From: Sphingopyxis fribergensis
Lineage (GTDB): Bacteria > Pseudomonadota > Alphaproteobacteria > Sphingomonadales > Sphingomonadaceae
Reading direction: 5' to 3'
NCBI RefSeq assembly: GCF_000803645.1
Contig: NZ_CP009122.1
Location: forward strand, 3,696,501-3,760,500
Length of the DNA stretch: 64,000 nt
Under the pieces are notes generated by a model that ran no database searches, was not told where the DNA came from, and was given only the letters and a program-made list of their open reading frames with translations. The position numbers were made by a program, and so were the translations under genes. Positions 46,294 through 55,110 of this stretch are shown piece after piece (positions within the stretch are counted from its first letter, which is position 1; each line of letters opens with the position of its first letter).

Positions 46294-47303
46294 ATATCGA
46301 CGATGATCTTGCCGAAATGCGCGTTCGACGCCTGATGGCGAAACGCGTCGGCGAGATTTTCGAGCGGGAAATGCTGGTCGAGGATCGGACGAATAGCGTT
46401 CGCCTCGACCCCCGCGATCATCGCAAGTTGCTGCGCGCGGCTGCCGACGGTCAGCCCTTGTACGCGTAGATTCTTACTCATCAGCAGCGCGGTCTTCACT
46501 GGCCCGACGATCCCCGTGAGCACCCCAATCAGCGCGACATGGCCGCCAACGCGCGTCGCAAGCATCGACTGGTCGAGCGTGCCCGCGCCGCCGATTTCGA
46601 CGACGGTATCGACCCCGCGCCCGCCGGTCAGTTCAAGCGCCCTCGCGCCCCACGCGGGCTGCGCCTTGTAATTTATCAGCTCGTCGGCGCCGAGCGCTTT
46701 CAGGCGTTCGAGTTTCGCATCGGACGAGCTGGTCGCGATCACCTTCGCTCCCGCCGCCTTGGCGAATTGCAGCGCGAACACCGACACCCCGCCGCTGCCC
46801 TGCACCAGAACGATCGAGCCCGGCTGCGTCACGCCGTCGACGAACAGCGCGCGCCACGCGGTCAGGCCCGCACAGGTCAGCGTCGCGGCCTCGGCCGCCG
46901 ACCAGCCTTGGGGAGCGCGGGTGAACCAATGCTGCGGCGTCACCACCACGTCGCGCGCATAGCCGTCGGTGCTGTCACCGGGCACATTGGTCAGCGCGCT
47001 CATCGACGGCGAGTCGCCGTCATCCCAATCGGGGAAGAAGAGCGACACGACGCTGTCGCCGACCTTGTAATCGGTGACGCCCTCGCCGACCGCCTCGACC
47101 GTCCCCGCGCCGTCGGACATCGGAATGCGCCCGTCGACCGTCGGAATCATCCCCGCAACGACCGCAAAATCGTGGAAATTGAGCGACGAGGCGGCCAGCC
47201 GCACACGAATCTCGCCCGGCCCCGGATCTCCGGGGTCGGGCAGATCGGCCGGTGTCAGATTGTCGAGCGAGGCGGGCGCGCGAAGCTGGACCGCCCGCAT
47301 CAT
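46290..47303 (-). CDS. NAD(P)-dependent MDR oxidoreductase (quinone reductase / alcohol dehydrogenase type)
   Basis: 337 residues. N-terminal GroES-like domain (SLNFHDFAVVAGMIPTVDGRIPMSDGAGTVEAVGEG) and Rossmann domain (GSIVLVQGSGGVSVFALQFAKAAGAKVIATSSSDAKLERLKALGADELINY). No catalytic zinc ligand set, so the zinc-independent quinone reductase-like branch fits. ATG at 47303 overlaps the amidohydrolase stop (ATGA). The two may act in one catabolic route. Convergent with the DUF885 gene, with a 4-bp overlap. Confidence 0.88.
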   Translation of the reverse strand: MMRAVQLRAPASLDNLTPADLPDPGDPGPGEIRVRLAASSLNFHDFAVVAGMIPTVDGRIPMSDGAGTVEAVGEGVTDYKVGDSVVSLFFPDWDDGDSPSMSALTNVPGDSTDGYARDVVVTPQHWFTRAPQGWSAAEAATLTCAGLTAWRALFVDGVTQPGSIVLVQGSGGVSVFALQFAKAAGAKVIATSSSDAKLERLKALGADELINYKAQPAWGARALELTGGRGVDTVVEIGGAGTLDQSMLATRVGGHVALIGVLTGIVGPVKTALLMSKNLRVQGLTVGSRAQQLAMIAGVEANAIRPILDQHFPLENLADAFRHQASNAHFGKIIVDI

Positions 47304-49039
47304 TCCGCCGCCATCGCCATTTCGGCCCGCTGCGGGCCGCGAATGACACCGCCCGGCGTCGGTCCCTGCATTTCGCCATCCTTGAAGGTCACGACCCCCG
47401 ACTTGACCGTCGCGACATAGCCGTCGGCCCTTTGCAGCAAGCGCTTGCCGCCCGCGGGCAAGTCGAACGCCAGCCAGGGCTTGCCGAGCTTGATCGCATC
47501 CATGTCGATGACGTTGAGGTCGGCGAGATAGCCGGGCGCGAGTATGCCGCGATCCTCGAGCCCATAGAGCAATGCGGTGTCGCGGCACTGGCGTTTGACG
47601 GCGTGTTCGAGCGCGATGCGCTTGCCGGCACGGTCTCGCACCCAATGCTGGAGCATGAAGGTCGGCGAGGCGGCGTCGCAGATCGTCCCGCAATGCGCGC
47701 CGCCGTCGGACAGGCTGTTCACCGTGTCGTCGGCAGCTTGCAAATCCTCAAGGAAATTGAGGTTGCCGTCGCGGTAGTTGAGGATCGGGAAATAGATGAA
47801 GCCCTTGCCCTCATCCTTCATCAGCAGATCATAGGCATATTCGGACGGACTGACCCCGGCGGCGGTGGCGCGCGCCATGACGCTTTCGTCCATTTTCGGC
47901 TCGTAATTAAAGTCGGGGTCCATCTCGAACTGCACCGGCCAGCCGAGAGCGACGATCTTGAGGAAATCGATGATGTCGCTCTCGGGCCAGATATTTTCTT
48001 CGGCGATCATCCGCGCCTTGAACGCCGGGTCTTTGAGCTTCGCGAGTTGCTGATCCCACGGCAGGTCGATGATCTCGTTCCATGCGGGCTTGAAGCGGAA
48101 GGGGTGGACTGTCCCCTGCCACGCCATGATGATGCCGTTGCCGCGCAGCGCGATCTGCGCGACGATGTTCGCGCCGGTCGCATTCTGGCGCCGCATCTCC
48201 TCGATCTGCTCCTCGAGCGGCAGTTCCTTGGCGATCGATTGCAGCGCGGCGAAGGTCACCGGAAGCCCTGTTTCTCGGCTCAAATCGCCCATCCACTGAA
48301 ACTCGTTCCACTCGCGCTTGAGATCGCTCGCCATTTCGAACACGCCATAGCCGACGCGGCCCATCGCGCGGCCGATCGCGATCAGCTCTTCGGCGGTCGC
48401 GGTGGTGCCGGGGACGAGTTCGCCGTCGATCGACTTGTGGAGCACGGTGCGGCTGGTCGAGAAGCCGAGCGCGCCGGCGCGCACGCCTTCCTCGACGATG
48501 CGCGACATTTCGGCGATATCCGCCTCGGTCGGGATCGCGCCGGGCTTCTCGCGATCGCCGAGCACATAAGCGCGCACCGCGCCGTGCGGGACGTGGCACG
48601 CGACATCGACGGTACGCGGCAGTTTTTCGAGCGCGTCCATATATTCGGGGAAGGTTTCCCAGTCCCACGACATGCCCTCTGCGAGTGCCGTGCCGGGAAT
48701 ATCCTCGACCCCTTCCATCAGCGAAATCAGCCATTCGTGGCGGTCGGGCTTGGCGGGCGCGAAGCCGACGCCGCAATTGCCCATCACGACGGTGGTGACG
48801 CCGTGCCAGCTCGACGGCGCCATTTCGGCGTCCCATGTCGCCTGGCCATCATAGTGGGTGTGGACGTCCACGAAGCCGGGGGTCACGATCTTGCCGCTAG
48901 CGTCGATTTCTTTGCGGCCTGTGCCCAGATTTTCGCCGACCGAGACGATCCGGTCGCCATCGATCGCGACATCCGCGACAAAGGGCGCTCCGCCCGAACC
49001 ATCGACGACGGTGCCGCCGCGAATCACCAGATCATGCAT
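47300..49039 (-). CDS. D-aminoacylase-like amidohydrolase
   Basis: 579 residues. Amidohydrolase_3 fold: [16 protein letters not shown] at the start, metal ligands in [24 protein letters not shown], later [12 protein letters not shown], and [18 protein letters not shown] at the end. Similar to N-acyl-D-amino acid deacylases and related aldehyde-forming hydrolases; the exact amide substrate is unknown. ATG at 49039 chosen: it gives the normal N-terminus. Divergent from the methyltransferase-like gene. Confidence 0.88.
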   Translation of the reverse strand: MHDLVIRGGTVVDGSGGAPFVADVAIDGDRIVSVGENLGTGRKEIDASGKIVTPGFVDVHTHYDGQATWDAEMAPSSWHGVTTVVMGNCGVGFAPAKPDRHEWLISLMEGVEDIPGTALAEGMSWDWETFPEYMDALEKLPRTVDVACHVPHGAVRAYVLGDREKPGAIPTEADIAEMSRIVEEGVRAGALGFSTSRTVLHKSIDGELVPGTTATAEELIAIGRAMGRVGYGVFEMASDLKREWNEFQWMGDLSRETGLPVTFAALQSIAKELPLEEQIEEMRRQNATGANIVAQIALRGNGIIMAWQGTVHPFRFKPAWNEIIDLPWDQQLAKLKDPAFKARMIAEENIWPESDIIDFLKIVALGWPVQFEMDPDFNYEPKMDESVMARATAAGVSPSEYAYDLLMKDEGKGFIYFPILNYRDGNLNFLEDLQAADDTVNSLSDGGAHCGTICDAASPTFMLQHWVRDRAGKRIALEHAVKRQCRDTALLYGLEDRGILAPGYLADLNVIDMDAIKLGKPWLAFDLPAGGKRLLQRADGYVATVKSGVVTFKDGEMQGPTPGGVIRGPQRAEMAMAAE

Positions 49040-49179
49040 GTCCGCTCTCCCAAGCTTTTTGGCCAGATTTTTTAGTTTCACGTCGAAACCTATCACCAAA
49101 ATCGCGAGATGCAAATAAACGCACGGTGGCTGCGGCGAGGCGCTATGGTGGCGGGACAAAATCATTGGGAGTCGATGCC

Positions 49180-49929
49180 ATGATCCGCCCGCTTACCCTC
49201 GCCCTCCTCCTTGCCGTTTCGGCGGCTCCACTCGCCGCCAAGGAAGCCGCCGTCCCAAGCTACAAGACCGCGCTCGCCGATCCCGCGCGGCCCGCAGCCG
49301 ACCGCGAACGCGACGCGGCGCGCAAACCCGCCGAGTTGCTCGCCTTTGCCCAGATCAAGCCGGGGCAGAAGGTCGGCGATTTCGTCATGGGCGGGGGTTA
49401 CGTCACCCGCCTTCTGGCTGCCGCGGTCGGCCCGTCGGGCAAGGTCTATGGTTTCCAGCCCGCCGAGTTCATCGCGTTCAAGAAACAATATGGCGACGAT
49501 CAGGCCGCCGTCGACGCCGCCTATGTCAATGTCGACGCCGTCGCCGGCCCCTTCGCGGCGCCCGCCTTCCCCGAGCCGCTCGACACGATCATCACGGTGC
49601 AAAATTTCCACGACCTCTATTTGAAACCCTTCCCAGCGGGGACCGGCGACAAGGCGAGCGCGGCGCTATTCGCTGCGTTGAAGCCGGGTGGCACTTTGGT
49701 CGTCGTCGATCATAGCGCCGCTGATGGAACCGGCACGACCCTGTCGGACAGCCTGCACCGCATCGACAAGGCAGCGGTGGTTGCGGCGCTGACCAAGGCA
49801 GGGTTCAAACTTGAAGCCGAAAACGATCTTTACAAACGCCCCGACGACCCGCGCACGACGAACGTCTTCGACCCCGCAATTCGCGGCAAGACCGACCAGT
49901 TCACCCTGCGCTTCCGCAAACCGAGTTAG
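49180..49929 (+). CDS. exported class I SAM-dependent methyltransferase-like protein
   Basis: 249 residues. Signal peptide 1-20 (LTLALLLAVSAAPLAAKEA). The body has AFAQIKPGQKVGDFVMGGGYVTRLLAAAVGPSGKVYGFQPAEF, a SAM-binding-like glycine motif, followed by DTIITVQNFHDLYLKPF and LKPGGTLVVVDHSA. An exported methyltransferase fold would lack cytoplasmic SAM, so its function is unclear. Homologues of this type are common in alphaproteobacteria. Followed 7 bp later by the PhnA-type gene. Confidence 0.85.
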   Translation: MIRPLTLALLLAVSAAPLAAKEAAVPSYKTALADPARPAADRERDAARKPAELLAFAQIKPGQKVGDFVMGGGYVTRLLAAAVGPSGKVYGFQPAEFIAFKKQYGDDQAAVDAAYVNVDAVAGPFAAPAFPEPLDTIITVQNFHDLYLKPFPAGTGDKASAALFAALKPGGTLVVVDHSAADGTGTTLSDSLHRIDKAAVVAALTKAGFKLEAENDLYKRPDDPRTTNVFDPAIRGKTDQFTLRFRKPS

Positions 49930-49936
49930 GACCAGC

Positions 49937-50242
49937 ATGGCCGACGATGATTATGTCTATGACGAGGCGACGGGCGAATGGATGGCAGCGGGCGACATCG
50001 CCGCGCGCGACGCTGCCGATGCCGCCGGGCCCGAAGTCCGCGACGCCGTTGGCAATCTGCTCGCCGACGGCGACTCGGTCGTGCTGGTCAAGGATTTGAA
50101 CGTGAAGGGTGCCGGGCAGACGCTGAAGGTCGGCACGGTGATCAAGTCGATCCGACTGACCGGCGACGATCAGGAAATCGACTGCCGGTTTGAGGGGATC
50201 AAGGGGCTGGTGTTAAGGGCGGAGTTTGTAAGGAAGCGGTGA
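49937..50242 (+). CDS. YjdM/PhnA-domain protein without the zinc ribbon
   Basis: 101 residues. The C-terminal two thirds match the YjdM/PhnA C-domain almost throughout: VRDAVGNLLADGDSVVLVKDLNVKGAGQTLKVGTVIKSIRLTGDDQEIDCRFEGIKGLVLRAEFVRK. The N-terminal zinc ribbon (two CxxC pairs) of E. coli YjdM is missing, replaced by an acidic stretch (MADDDYVYDEATGEWMAAGD). Function of the family is not firmly known. 7 bp after the methyltransferase-like gene. Its stop touches the third 125-bp repeat. Confidence 0.85.
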   Translation: MADDDYVYDEATGEWMAAGDIAARDAADAAGPEVRDAVGNLLADGDSVVLVKDLNVKGAGQTLKVGTVIKSIRLTGDDQEIDCRFEGIKGLVLRAEFVRKR

Positions 50243-50373
50243 TCCTCCCTGTCGCGAAGCGATGGGGAGGTGGCAGCGCGAAGCGCTGACGGAGGGGCGA
50301 TGGCGCGACGTTGCGGCCCCTCCACCACCCTTCGGGCGGTCCCCCTTCCTATGCCTTCGGCGCAGGGAGGATT
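50241..50373. repeat. multi-hairpin repeat (copy 3)
   Basis: GATCCTCCCTGTCGCGAAGC at the left and GCAGGGAGGAT at the right, with the shared GGGAGGTGGCAGCGCGAAGCGCTGACGG core. It starts in the stop codon of the PhnA-type gene and ends just before the stop of the convergent acyl-CoA dehydrogenase. Confidence 0.9.
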
Positions 50374-50380
50374 CTGGATA

Positions 50381-51670
50381 TTATCCCAACGTCCCCTTCC
50401 TCGGCCCGAGATAGCCGAACAGATACGCCCCCACCTTGCGCATCTGGATTTCCTCGGCCCCCTCGGTGATCCGATACCGCCGGTGGTGGCGATAGATATG
50501 TTCGAACGGCTTGTGCCGCGAATAACCGATGCCGCCATGGACCTGCATAGCGCGATCGGCGGCTTCGCAGACGAGCCGGTTCGCCCAGTAATTGCACATG
50601 CTCACCTTGTCGGAGAGGGTGCGCTCGACCTCCTTGTGGGGGGTATTGTCCATGTCCCACGCGGTCTTGTGGATCAGCAGCCGCAGCATTTCCGCCTGCG
50701 TTGCGAGCTCTACCAGCGGGAACTGGATCGCCTGATTCTTCGCCAGCGCCTCGCCGAACGGCTTGCGCTGCCGCGCATATTTGACGCTCTCCTCGATACA
50801 GAAGACCGCGGCGCCAAGTGACGACGCCGCCTGCCGGATGCGGTTCTGGTGGACGAAGCTCTGCGCGATCGACAAGCCGCCGCCCTCGGGCCCCAGCCGC
50901 GCATCGTCGGGCACCCACACATCGGTAAAGGTCATGCGCGGATGGTCGGTCGGCATGTTGAACGTCCACATATATTCGTCGACCGTCATCCCCGGCGTCC
51001 CCGTCGGCACGAGCAGACAGGTGATGCCCTTCGCATCGCCATCGGCGCCGCTGGTGCGGCAGAAGGTCGCGCAGTGGGTCGCGACATGCATGCCGGTGAT
51101 CCACATCTTGCGCCCGTTGATCAGCCAGCCCTCGATGCCGCCCCGCGTCTCACGCACCGCGCGCGTTTCCATATGCGTCGCGTCGCTGCCGTGGTCGGGC
51201 TCGGTCAGGCCGAACGCCGTGCGCCGCTTGCCCTCGAACCCGCCGAGAATGAACTCCTGCTTCTGTTCATCGCTGGTGCCAAACTGCTCGAACATTTCGA
51301 CGAACGGGAAGTTTCCGACGATGCTATGTTCGTTCTGCAGGTCGTTGTGGAGCCCCAGCCCTTTCGCGGCGAAATGCTCGCGGATCACCGCCATCCACAG
51401 GTTAGATCCATCCTTGCCGCCATATTTCTTCGGCGCCGAAAAGCGCCAATGCCCCGCGGCGTCGGCCTTGCGCGTCGCCTGCTTCAGCAGCTCTTCCCAA
51501 TCGTGGCGCGGTAGCCCCTGATTGTCCCAGTCGGTGCGGCTATGCTCGCGGCGATGGTCGAAGAAGCGGATATTGTCGTCCGCCAGCTCGAGCGGCTTGA
51601 TCTCGGCTTCGATAAACGCGTCGAGCTCGTCCAGATACGCCTGCAAGTCGGCGGGCATCGCAAAATCCAT
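50381..51670 (-). CDS. acyl-CoA dehydrogenase (LvaC/ACAD11-like)
   Basis: 429 residues. FAD enzyme: FGLTEPDHGSDATHMET, KMWITGMHVATHCATF, RRQKPFGEAL-type YARQRKPFGEALAKNQAIQFPLVE and VHGGIGYSRHKPFEHIYRHHRRYRITEGAEEIQMR (catalytic-glutamate region). The N-terminus (DWDNQGLPRHDWEELLKQA, LGLHNDLQNEHSIVGNFP) is the longer form found in the ACAD10/11 group and in LvaC of levulinate-degrading Pseudomonas. It starts 19 bp after an APH-type kinase gene. Together they may turn 4-hydroxyacyl-CoA into an ordinary enoyl-CoA. Confidence 0.9.
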   Translation of the reverse strand: MDFAMPADLQAYLDELDAFIEAEIKPLELADDNIRFFDHRREHSRTDWDNQGLPRHDWEELLKQATRKADAAGHWRFSAPKKYGGKDGSNLWMAVIREHFAAKGLGLHNDLQNEHSIVGNFPFVEMFEQFGTSDEQKQEFILGGFEGKRRTAFGLTEPDHGSDATHMETRAVRETRGGIEGWLINGRKMWITGMHVATHCATFCRTSGADGDAKGITCLLVPTGTPGMTVDEYMWTFNMPTDHPRMTFTDVWVPDDARLGPEGGGLSIAQSFVHQNRIRQAASSLGAAVFCIEESVKYARQRKPFGEALAKNQAIQFPLVELATQAEMLRLLIHKTAWDMDNTPHKEVERTLSDKVSMCNYWANRLVCEAADRAMQVHGGIGYSRHKPFEHIYRHHRRYRITEGAEEIQMRKVGAYLFGYLGPRKGTLG

Positions 51671-51689
51671 GTCTCTCTCCCTTTTGTCT

Positions 51690-53021
51690 TTATCCGCGCC
51701 AGTCGGCGCGCGCCGCGGCGAGCGCGGCATATTTGGGGCTGTCGACCGCGCATTTATCGAGCACATCGCGGCGCAGCCTTGCGAGCAGGCCCGGTTCGGC
51801 GAGTGTCGTCGTGCCGGCGAGCAGCGCGGCGGCCAGTTCCATATCCTCGGCGCGCACGCCCGCATCGAGATCGCGCAGCACGATGCCGAGCGCGTTCATT
51901 GCGACCACCGCCTCGAACTTGGCGTGCCCTTGCGATGCGGGCTTGATCGCGCCCTCGATCCAGTCGCGGACCGCCTGTACGATCTCGCGGTTGGTCGGCT
52001 CGCCGGCGGGTTCGGCAGAGGCCGACGTCGCGGGCGGCAGCGGCCGTGCGCGCTCGCCTTCGGGCGCGCCGGTTTCGAGCAGCAACAACAGGTCGAGTTC
52101 CTGTTCGGCCGTGCGCCGGCCGATGACGACACGCTCGACGGTCGGATCAGCGCCGCTCCGCCACATCTGCCCCATCTGCAAACAGCCGAGCGCCCACCAC
52201 AAGGTCCGGTAGACGAGCCAGAAATGGAAGCGCGCCCGGTCGACCTTCACCCCGCCTGCGGCCTCATAAGCGGCAAAATAATCCTCAAGACCGCCCACCC
52301 CGAACACCGGCTGGTCGATCCGGCCAAAGCGCCACACCGTCATACAGCCGAACGCCAGATCCTCATGCGCGTCGCCGCGATGCGCGAGTTCCCAGTCGAG
52401 CACCGCGGCCAGGCCGTCGCTATCGACCATGACATTGCCCATCCGGTAATCGCCATGGACGAGCACCGGTTCGGCGGGCGGAGGCAAATGATCCTCGCAC
52501 CACCGGATCGCCAGCGCGACTAGCGGCCGGTCGCCGCCATAAGAGAGGAAGCGCGCTTTCAGCTCGGCAAGGGCATCGACCGTATTCATCAATGGGATCG
52601 CATCGGGGATCGCAGCCGCCGGTATCGCATGGATGCGTGCCAGTTCCCGGCCCAAGTCGGCCAGCAGCGACGGCGGCGGATCGGCGAGTATCTTCGCGGG
52701 GTTCACCTCGGCGATCACGCGGCGCATCACATAGCCGGTGCCCATGCCGTCGCCCTCGGTCAGTACGCCCACGACCTCGGGCGCCTTCACCCCTGCGGCA
52801 TGCGCCGCCATCACCAGCGCCGCCTCATCGGCATGACCATAGGGGCGGTCCGCCATATATTCCGCCGACGGCGCGCGGCGCAGCACATAGGCTTGCTCGC
52901 CCCAGTCAAACGCCCAGCTTTCCATATTCGCCCCGCCCGACAGGCGGGCGAGCCCGCCCAGGCCGCCATTCCCGGCGATGCGCGTCATGAAGGTCGAAAG
53001 CAGCGTAGCGAGGTCGATCAT
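51690..53021 (-). CDS. APH-family kinase with DUF6285-like C-terminal domain (LvaA-LvaB-like fusion)
   Basis: 443 residues. Kinase part (1-300): nucleotide loop GLARLSGGANMESWAF, catalytic HGDYRMGN (H189, D191, N196), DWELAHRGD (D209) and EDLAFGCMTVWR. After a Pro/Ala linker (about 315-335), residues 340-440 (EIVQAVRDWIEGAIKPASQGHAKFEAVVAMNALGIVLRDLD) resemble DUF6285, the small protein type corresponding to LvaB of Pseudomonas. LvaA with LvaB phosphorylates 4-hydroxyacyl-CoA. A fusion here would explain why no separate lvaB is present. Followed by the matching acyl-CoA dehydrogenase. Confidence 0.82.
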   Translation of the reverse strand: MIDLATLLSTFMTRIAGNGGLGGLARLSGGANMESWAFDWGEQAYVLRRAPSAEYMADRPYGHADEAALVMAAHAAGVKAPEVVGVLTEGDGMGTGYVMRRVIAEVNPAKILADPPPSLLADLGRELARIHAIPAAAIPDAIPLMNTVDALAELKARFLSYGGDRPLVALAIRWCEDHLPPPAEPVLVHGDYRMGNVMVDSDGLAAVLDWELAHRGDAHEDLAFGCMTVWRFGRIDQPVFGVGGLEDYFAAYEAAGGVKVDRARFHFWLVYRTLWWALGCLQMGQMWRSGADPTVERVVIGRRTAEQELDLLLLLETGAPEGERARPLPPATSASAEPAGEPTNREIVQAVRDWIEGAIKPASQGHAKFEAVVAMNALGIVLRDLDAGVRAEDMELAAALLAGTTTLAEPGLLARLRRDVLDKCAVDSPKYAALAAARADWRG

Positions 53022-53140
53022 TACTTAATGATGCTAAGGATTTTTGACGGCCGCAAGCCGTAATCGCATCGGGGACCGCGCAATTGCAGGAAATGCCAAA
53101 ACCGGGACAACCACGGGGCCGCGATCACCGTTGCCGGCGA

Positions 53141-54136
53141 TCAGTCGATGGCGCCATAAGAGGCATAATCCTCGACATGCGCGTTCGGGCGGCGAAAACT
53201 GGTGAAGCTCATGCTCGCCGACAGGTCGAGCGCCTCGACCTGATGCCACCAGCCGACGGGCAGGAAGATGGCTTCGCCGGGGCCGATCACCGTTTCGAGG
53301 ATCGGCGGCGTGTCGGCGTCGCCGGGGCCGGCGGGCAGCGCCTCATTCGCCCAGTCGGAGAAACAATGGCGACTGTTCTTCATGCGGTCGAACGCCCACG
53401 GCGGCGCCATCCGCACGCGCTTGCGCCCCACGACCTGCACCAGCAGATTGTTGGTGAGGTCATGATGCCAGGGGGTCAGCGTTCCCCTTGGCCCCAGCCA
53501 GAAAAAACCGTCGCGCCGCCGGGTGTCGTCGAGGATCGCGATCGGCGCCATATCGTCCCACAGCGGCGCCAGCGCCGCCGCGTTGGTGCCGCTGTTGTAG
53601 GCGGTTAGGTAGATGTCGTTGCTCGCCTCGTCCTTCCGCAGCCAGTCGATCAGTTCGGCGAATCGGACGAGGCGGCGGTGATCGTCCTTGGCGAGTTCGT
53701 AGTCGGGGCTGCGCTCGCGCTCGACCTGCGCCTCGACGAGGGCATCGCCGGCCATCGCAGCGAAATGGTCGAGCGACCAGCGCGTCAGCGCGGGCCAATA
53801 GTCGATGATGCCGGTCAGCTTTGCGGGCCGGTTCACGTCATAATGATGGCGATAGAAGGAAGCCGGCTCGGGATCGGTCAGCGTATCGAGCGCGAAACCG
53901 CCCTCGGCCTCGCGCGCGAGCCGCTGCTGGTTGGCGAGCAGCCACCCCTGCTTCGCCATCCGCGCCGCCTGCCGCCGCAGCATCGCCGCCACCGGATCCT
54001 TCGCCAGCCGGTCGACCTCATATTTGGCGGCGGCCGCCGAGATCCCCGCACCAACGAGCCGCGCGTGCAGCGTGCTATCGTCGTCGCCGGCCGCGAGGCC
54101 TTCGGCGAGCAAGGCGCGTTTATCGGACTGGGACAT
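53141..54136 (-). CDS. cupin-like JmjC-type protein
   Basis: 331 residues. The C-terminal JmjC/cupin-8 domain: GFFWLGPRGTLTPWHHDLTNNLLVQVVGRKRVRMAPP with H-x-D iron ligands (HHD), then GEAIFLPVGWWHQVEAL with the distal histidine. The first 90 residues are helical (DDDSTLHARLVGAGISAAAAKYEVDRLAKD) and of unknown purpose. Probably a 2-oxoglutarate/Fe(II) protein hydroxylase; the target is unknown. 119 bp upstream of the kinase gene, same strand. Confidence 0.87.
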   Translation of the reverse strand: MSQSDKRALLAEGLAAGDDDSTLHARLVGAGISAAAAKYEVDRLAKDPVAAMLRRQAARMAKQGWLLANQQRLAREAEGGFALDTLTDPEPASFYRHHYDVNRPAKLTGIIDYWPALTRWSLDHFAAMAGDALVEAQVERERSPDYELAKDDHRRLVRFAELIDWLRKDEASNDIYLTAYNSGTNAAALAPLWDDMAPIAILDDTRRRDGFFWLGPRGTLTPWHHDLTNNLLVQVVGRKRVRMAPPWAFDRMKNSRHCFSDWANEALPAGPGDADTPPILETVIGPGEAIFLPVGWWHQVEALDLSASMSFTSFRRPNAHVEDYASYGAID

Positions 54137-54257
54137 GGCGGCACTCCTGAACGATGGTCCCGGCTAGCGGATTTTTGCGATGCTGCTCAAGCGCCAGGCT
54201 ATGACAAGTCGATGACATGCGCTTGACGATTTTGTCCGGCTGTCGGAAACCGCAGCC

Positions 54258-55094
54258 ATGCATCGAATAGCATCCTTCGCCTTCGCCGCGACCATCACCT
54301 CGTGTTTTTCAGGCGGTGCGGCGCATGCTGCAGACCCACGGATCCTGGCGCCCTCGACGCCGTGGAAAGTTGATTATGCCGAGGAAGAATGCCGTCTCCT
54401 GCGCACCTTCGGCACCGGTGAGGATGCCGTCACCATGCGGCTGGCACGCGGTTCGGGACTGCAAAGTTTCGACATGGTCATCGCCGGAAACAGCATCCCG
54501 CGGCTCGGTGGTGGGGTAAAGGTGACGATGACGCTCGAACCGCAAGGGACCGAAAGCGAATTCGAAGGTTATTCGATGGCGGTGCCCGACCGACCGGAGA
54601 ATTTCATACGCTGGTTTGATGGTGACCCCCGGATTCTCGACGGCGTGACAAACAAGCAGCAGGTTCGGCTGTTGGCCGACGCGAAACTCGACGTCGCGAT
54701 GCTCTGGTCCGACGGCAAAGCGGCGCTCAAGGCGTTGCAGACGTGCCACGAAGACCTGCTTAAAGGCTGGGGTGTTGATATTGCTGCCATTCACGCCGCA
54801 AAAGTGGGTCCGGAGCCTCTTGGATCCCCCGGACGGTGGGTCACCAACAATGATTATCCGCAGCGGGAAATGCAGCAAGAAATCGAAGGCAATGTGACGT
54901 TCCAGTTGAAGGTCGACGCCAAGGGAGCCGTCGAAAATTGCGTGACCCTGCGCAGCAGCAACGTGGCCACGCTTGATCGACTGACATGCAAACTGATGGT
55001 GCAACGGGCGAGGTTCACACCGGCCCTCGATGCCAGCGATCGACCAATAGCAAGCCTCTATATCAACCGGGTTCGCTGGCAAATCCCCCGCTAA
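54258..55094 (+). CDS. exported protein with TonB C-terminal-like domain
   Basis: 278 residues. Signal peptide 1-24 (FAATITSCFSGGAAHA). The last 90 residues, NNDYPQREMQQEIEGNVTFQLKVDAKGAVENCVTLRSSNVATLDRLTCKLMVQRARFTPALD, follow the TonB C-terminal pattern (DYP... G.V...V...G.V..C.V..SSG...LD..TC). There is no N-terminal membrane anchor and no Pro-rich spacer, so it does not energise receptors in the usual way. A common sphingomonad protein type of unknown role. Confidence 0.85.
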   Translation: MHRIASFAFAATITSCFSGGAAHAADPRILAPSTPWKVDYAEEECRLLRTFGTGEDAVTMRLARGSGLQSFDMVIAGNSIPRLGGGVKVTMTLEPQGTESEFEGYSMAVPDRPENFIRWFDGDPRILDGVTNKQQVRLLADAKLDVAMLWSDGKAALKALQTCHEDLLKGWGVDIAAIHAAKVGPEPLGSPGRWVTNNDYPQREMQQEIEGNVTFQLKVDAKGAVENCVTLRSSNVATLDRLTCKLMVQRARFTPALDASDRPIASLYINRVRWQIPR

Positions 55095-55110
55095 ACCCGA
55101 TGGCCGGCGA

